DNA from: an uncultured Treponema sp.
GTDB lineage: Bacteria; Spirochaetota; Spirochaetia; Treponematales; Treponemataceae
DNA: 5,081 nucleotides
Assembly (NCBI GenBank): GCA_946403565.1
Contig: CAMJAJ010000130.1
Coordinates: 1 to 5,081 of the forward strand
Direction of reading: 5' to 3'
The first letter of the stretch is position 1, and each line of letters begins with the position of its first letter. Below, one piece after another: positions 4,109-5,081 of this stretch. The position numbers and the translations under genes were made by a program. The notes under the pieces were generated by a model. The model saw only the letters and a list, made by a program, of their open reading frames with translations. It searched no databases and was not told where the DNA came from.

Positions 4109-5081
4109 ATGAAGAAATTAGCTAAATTCGGACTCGCAGTCTCGGCCCTCGCCTGCCTGCTCGCGGCGACCGCCTGCTCCAAGAAGGAGGCCACGGCTTC
4201 CGGCGGAACGGGAGGCTCATCGGCCTCGTCACCCGCCGTCCTCAACTACAAGGACATCGTGCTGGGAACGACCGGCACCGACATCACGACGACCATCTCC
4301 CTCATCTCCCACCGCACGGACATGCTGGACTCTGGATACAGCGGAACCACCTGGGCCCAGTACATCGCGGAGTTCAACAAGAGCTATCCGGGCATCACCG
4401 TCAAGGTGGAAGGAATCACGGACTACGCCTCCACATCCCTGCTCCGCCTCCAGGGCGGTGACTGGAGCGACATCATGATGATTCCCGCAATCGACAAGAA
4501 GGAGCTTGAGAACTACTTCCAGCCCTTCGGTTCGCTTTCCGAGGTGTCCTCCCTCGTTCGCTTCGCCGACCAGTGGGCATACGGCGACAAGGTCTACGGC
4601 ATACCCTCCACGGGCAATGCCCAGGGCGTACTCTACAACAAGAAGGTCTTCAAGGAGGCGGGAATCACCTCGCTTCCCAAGACCCCCGATGAGTTCATCG
4701 ACTGTCTCAAGAAGATAAAGGCCAACACCAAGGCTATCCCCCTCTACACCAACTATGCGGCCGGCTGGACGATGGGTGCATGGGACGCATACATCGGCGG
4801 CTCCGCGACGGGAAGCGCCGACTACATGAACAACACCCTGCTCCATTCCAAGAACCCCTTCGCCAATCCGGGCGACGGAAGCGGCCCCTACAACGTCTAC
4901 AAGGTGCTCTACGAGGCGACCAGGCTCGGCCTCATCGAGGAGGACTACACGACGACCGACTGGGAAGGCTGCAAGGGCATGATCAACCGCGGCGAGATCG
5001 GAACGATGGTGCTCGGCTCATGGGCCTACACCCAGATGCAGGGCGCGGGCCCCAACCCGGACGACATCGGCTACATGTCAT
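4109..5081 (+). CDS. ABC transporter extracellular solute-binding lipoprotein (family 1, sugar type), C-terminus cut by window edge
   Basis: 324 residues are visible; family members are usually 420-450, so the C-terminal part is missing. It is a binding lipoprotein for a carbohydrate-type ABC importer, catching the substrate outside the inner membrane and handing it to the permeases. The signal is MKKLAKFGLAVSALACLLAATAC, with lipidation predicted at Cys23 (ATAC, a relaxed lipobox of the spirochaetal kind), then SKKE and a Gly/Ser-rich tether (about 30-42). The mature domain shows family features: TWAQYIAEFNKSYPGITVKV (81-100), GDWSDIMMIP (117-126), YGIPSTGNAQGVLYNKKVF (163-181), AGITSLPKTPDEF (184-196) and GEIGTMVLGSWA (295-306). 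The last two blocks match the hinge and ligand-cleft segments of maltose/multiple-sugar binding proteins. A strong promoter and ribosome site precede it; permease genes would be expected just downstream, outside the window. The substrate cannot be deduced: most likely an oligosaccharide, but nucleoside-related cargo is not excluded. Confidence 0.92.
   Translation, partial: MKKLAKFGLAVSALACLLAATACSKKEATASGGTGGSSASSPAVLNYKDIVLGTTGTDITTTISLISHRTDMLDSGYSGTTWAQYIAEFNKSYPGITVKVEGITDYASTSLLRLQGGDWSDIMMIPAIDKKELENYFQPFGSLSEVSSLVRFADQWAYGDKVYGIPSTGNAQGVLYNKKVFKEAGITSLPKTPDEFIDCLKKIKANTKAIPLYTNYAAGWTMGAWDAYIGGSATGSADYMNNTLLHSKNPFANPGDGSGPYNVYKVLYEATRLGLIEEDYTTTDWEGCKGMINRGEIGTMVLGSWAYTQMQGAGPNPDDIGYMS

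Noticed and set aside
4229..4846. Minus-strand open frame of 205 codons opposite the binding-protein gene
   Set aside because: It is antisense to a well-identified solute-binding protein and has no promoter or ribosome site.

Overview
The window is GC-rich bacterial chromosome with short AT-rich intergenic regions. It holds five protein genes, two of them cut by the window edges, and no RNA genes, CRISPR array or transposon that I can see. The likely source is a host-associated spirochaete of the Treponema type. This rests on the relaxed lipobox ending ACSKKE, the exported proteins, the AT-rich extended -10 promoters and the gene mix. It is inference only, and a clostridial source cannot be excluded.

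Layout: (1) Bases 1-339, minus strand, carry the N-terminal 113 residues of a MetA-type homoserine O-acyltransferase. Residue 111 is Glu, which predicts acetyl-CoA rather than succinyl-CoA as donor. (2) Bases 340-390 are a tiny divergent promoter region. Two extended -10 boxes point outwards and form an inverted repeat, and both lie so close to their start codons that both mRNAs look leaderless. (3) Bases 391-1374, plus strand, encode an alpha/beta hydrolase of the hormone-sensitive lipase (HSL) fold whose catalytic Ser and His positions are altered, so it may be a pseudoenzyme. (4) A perfect 11-bp inverted repeat lies between the convergent gene ends (1401-1452). (5) Bases 1465-2403, minus strand, encode a nucleoside hydrolase of a variant subgroup. 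(6) Bases 2552-3790, minus strand, encode an exported protein of unknown function. (7) Bases 3791-4108 are a divergent intergenic region. Its left half has 26-bp direct repeats and a G-quadruplex motif, and its right half has a clear promoter. (8) Bases 4109 to the end, plus strand, carry most of a sugar-type ABC transporter solute-binding lipoprotein.

Functionally the window joins methionine biosynthesis (metA), nucleoside salvage (nucleoside hydrolase) and carbohydrate uptake (binding protein). The genes do not form one operon: metA and the hydrolase gene diverge, the hydrolase and nucleoside hydrolase genes converge, and the exported-protein and binding-protein genes diverge. Only the exported-protein and nucleoside hydrolase genes run in the same direction without interruption (148-bp gap) and might share a transcript. 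I found no convincing new multi-gene system. The best leads are the degenerate hydrolase, the back-to-back leaderless promoters, the variant nucleoside hydrolase and the G-quadruplex repeat leader.
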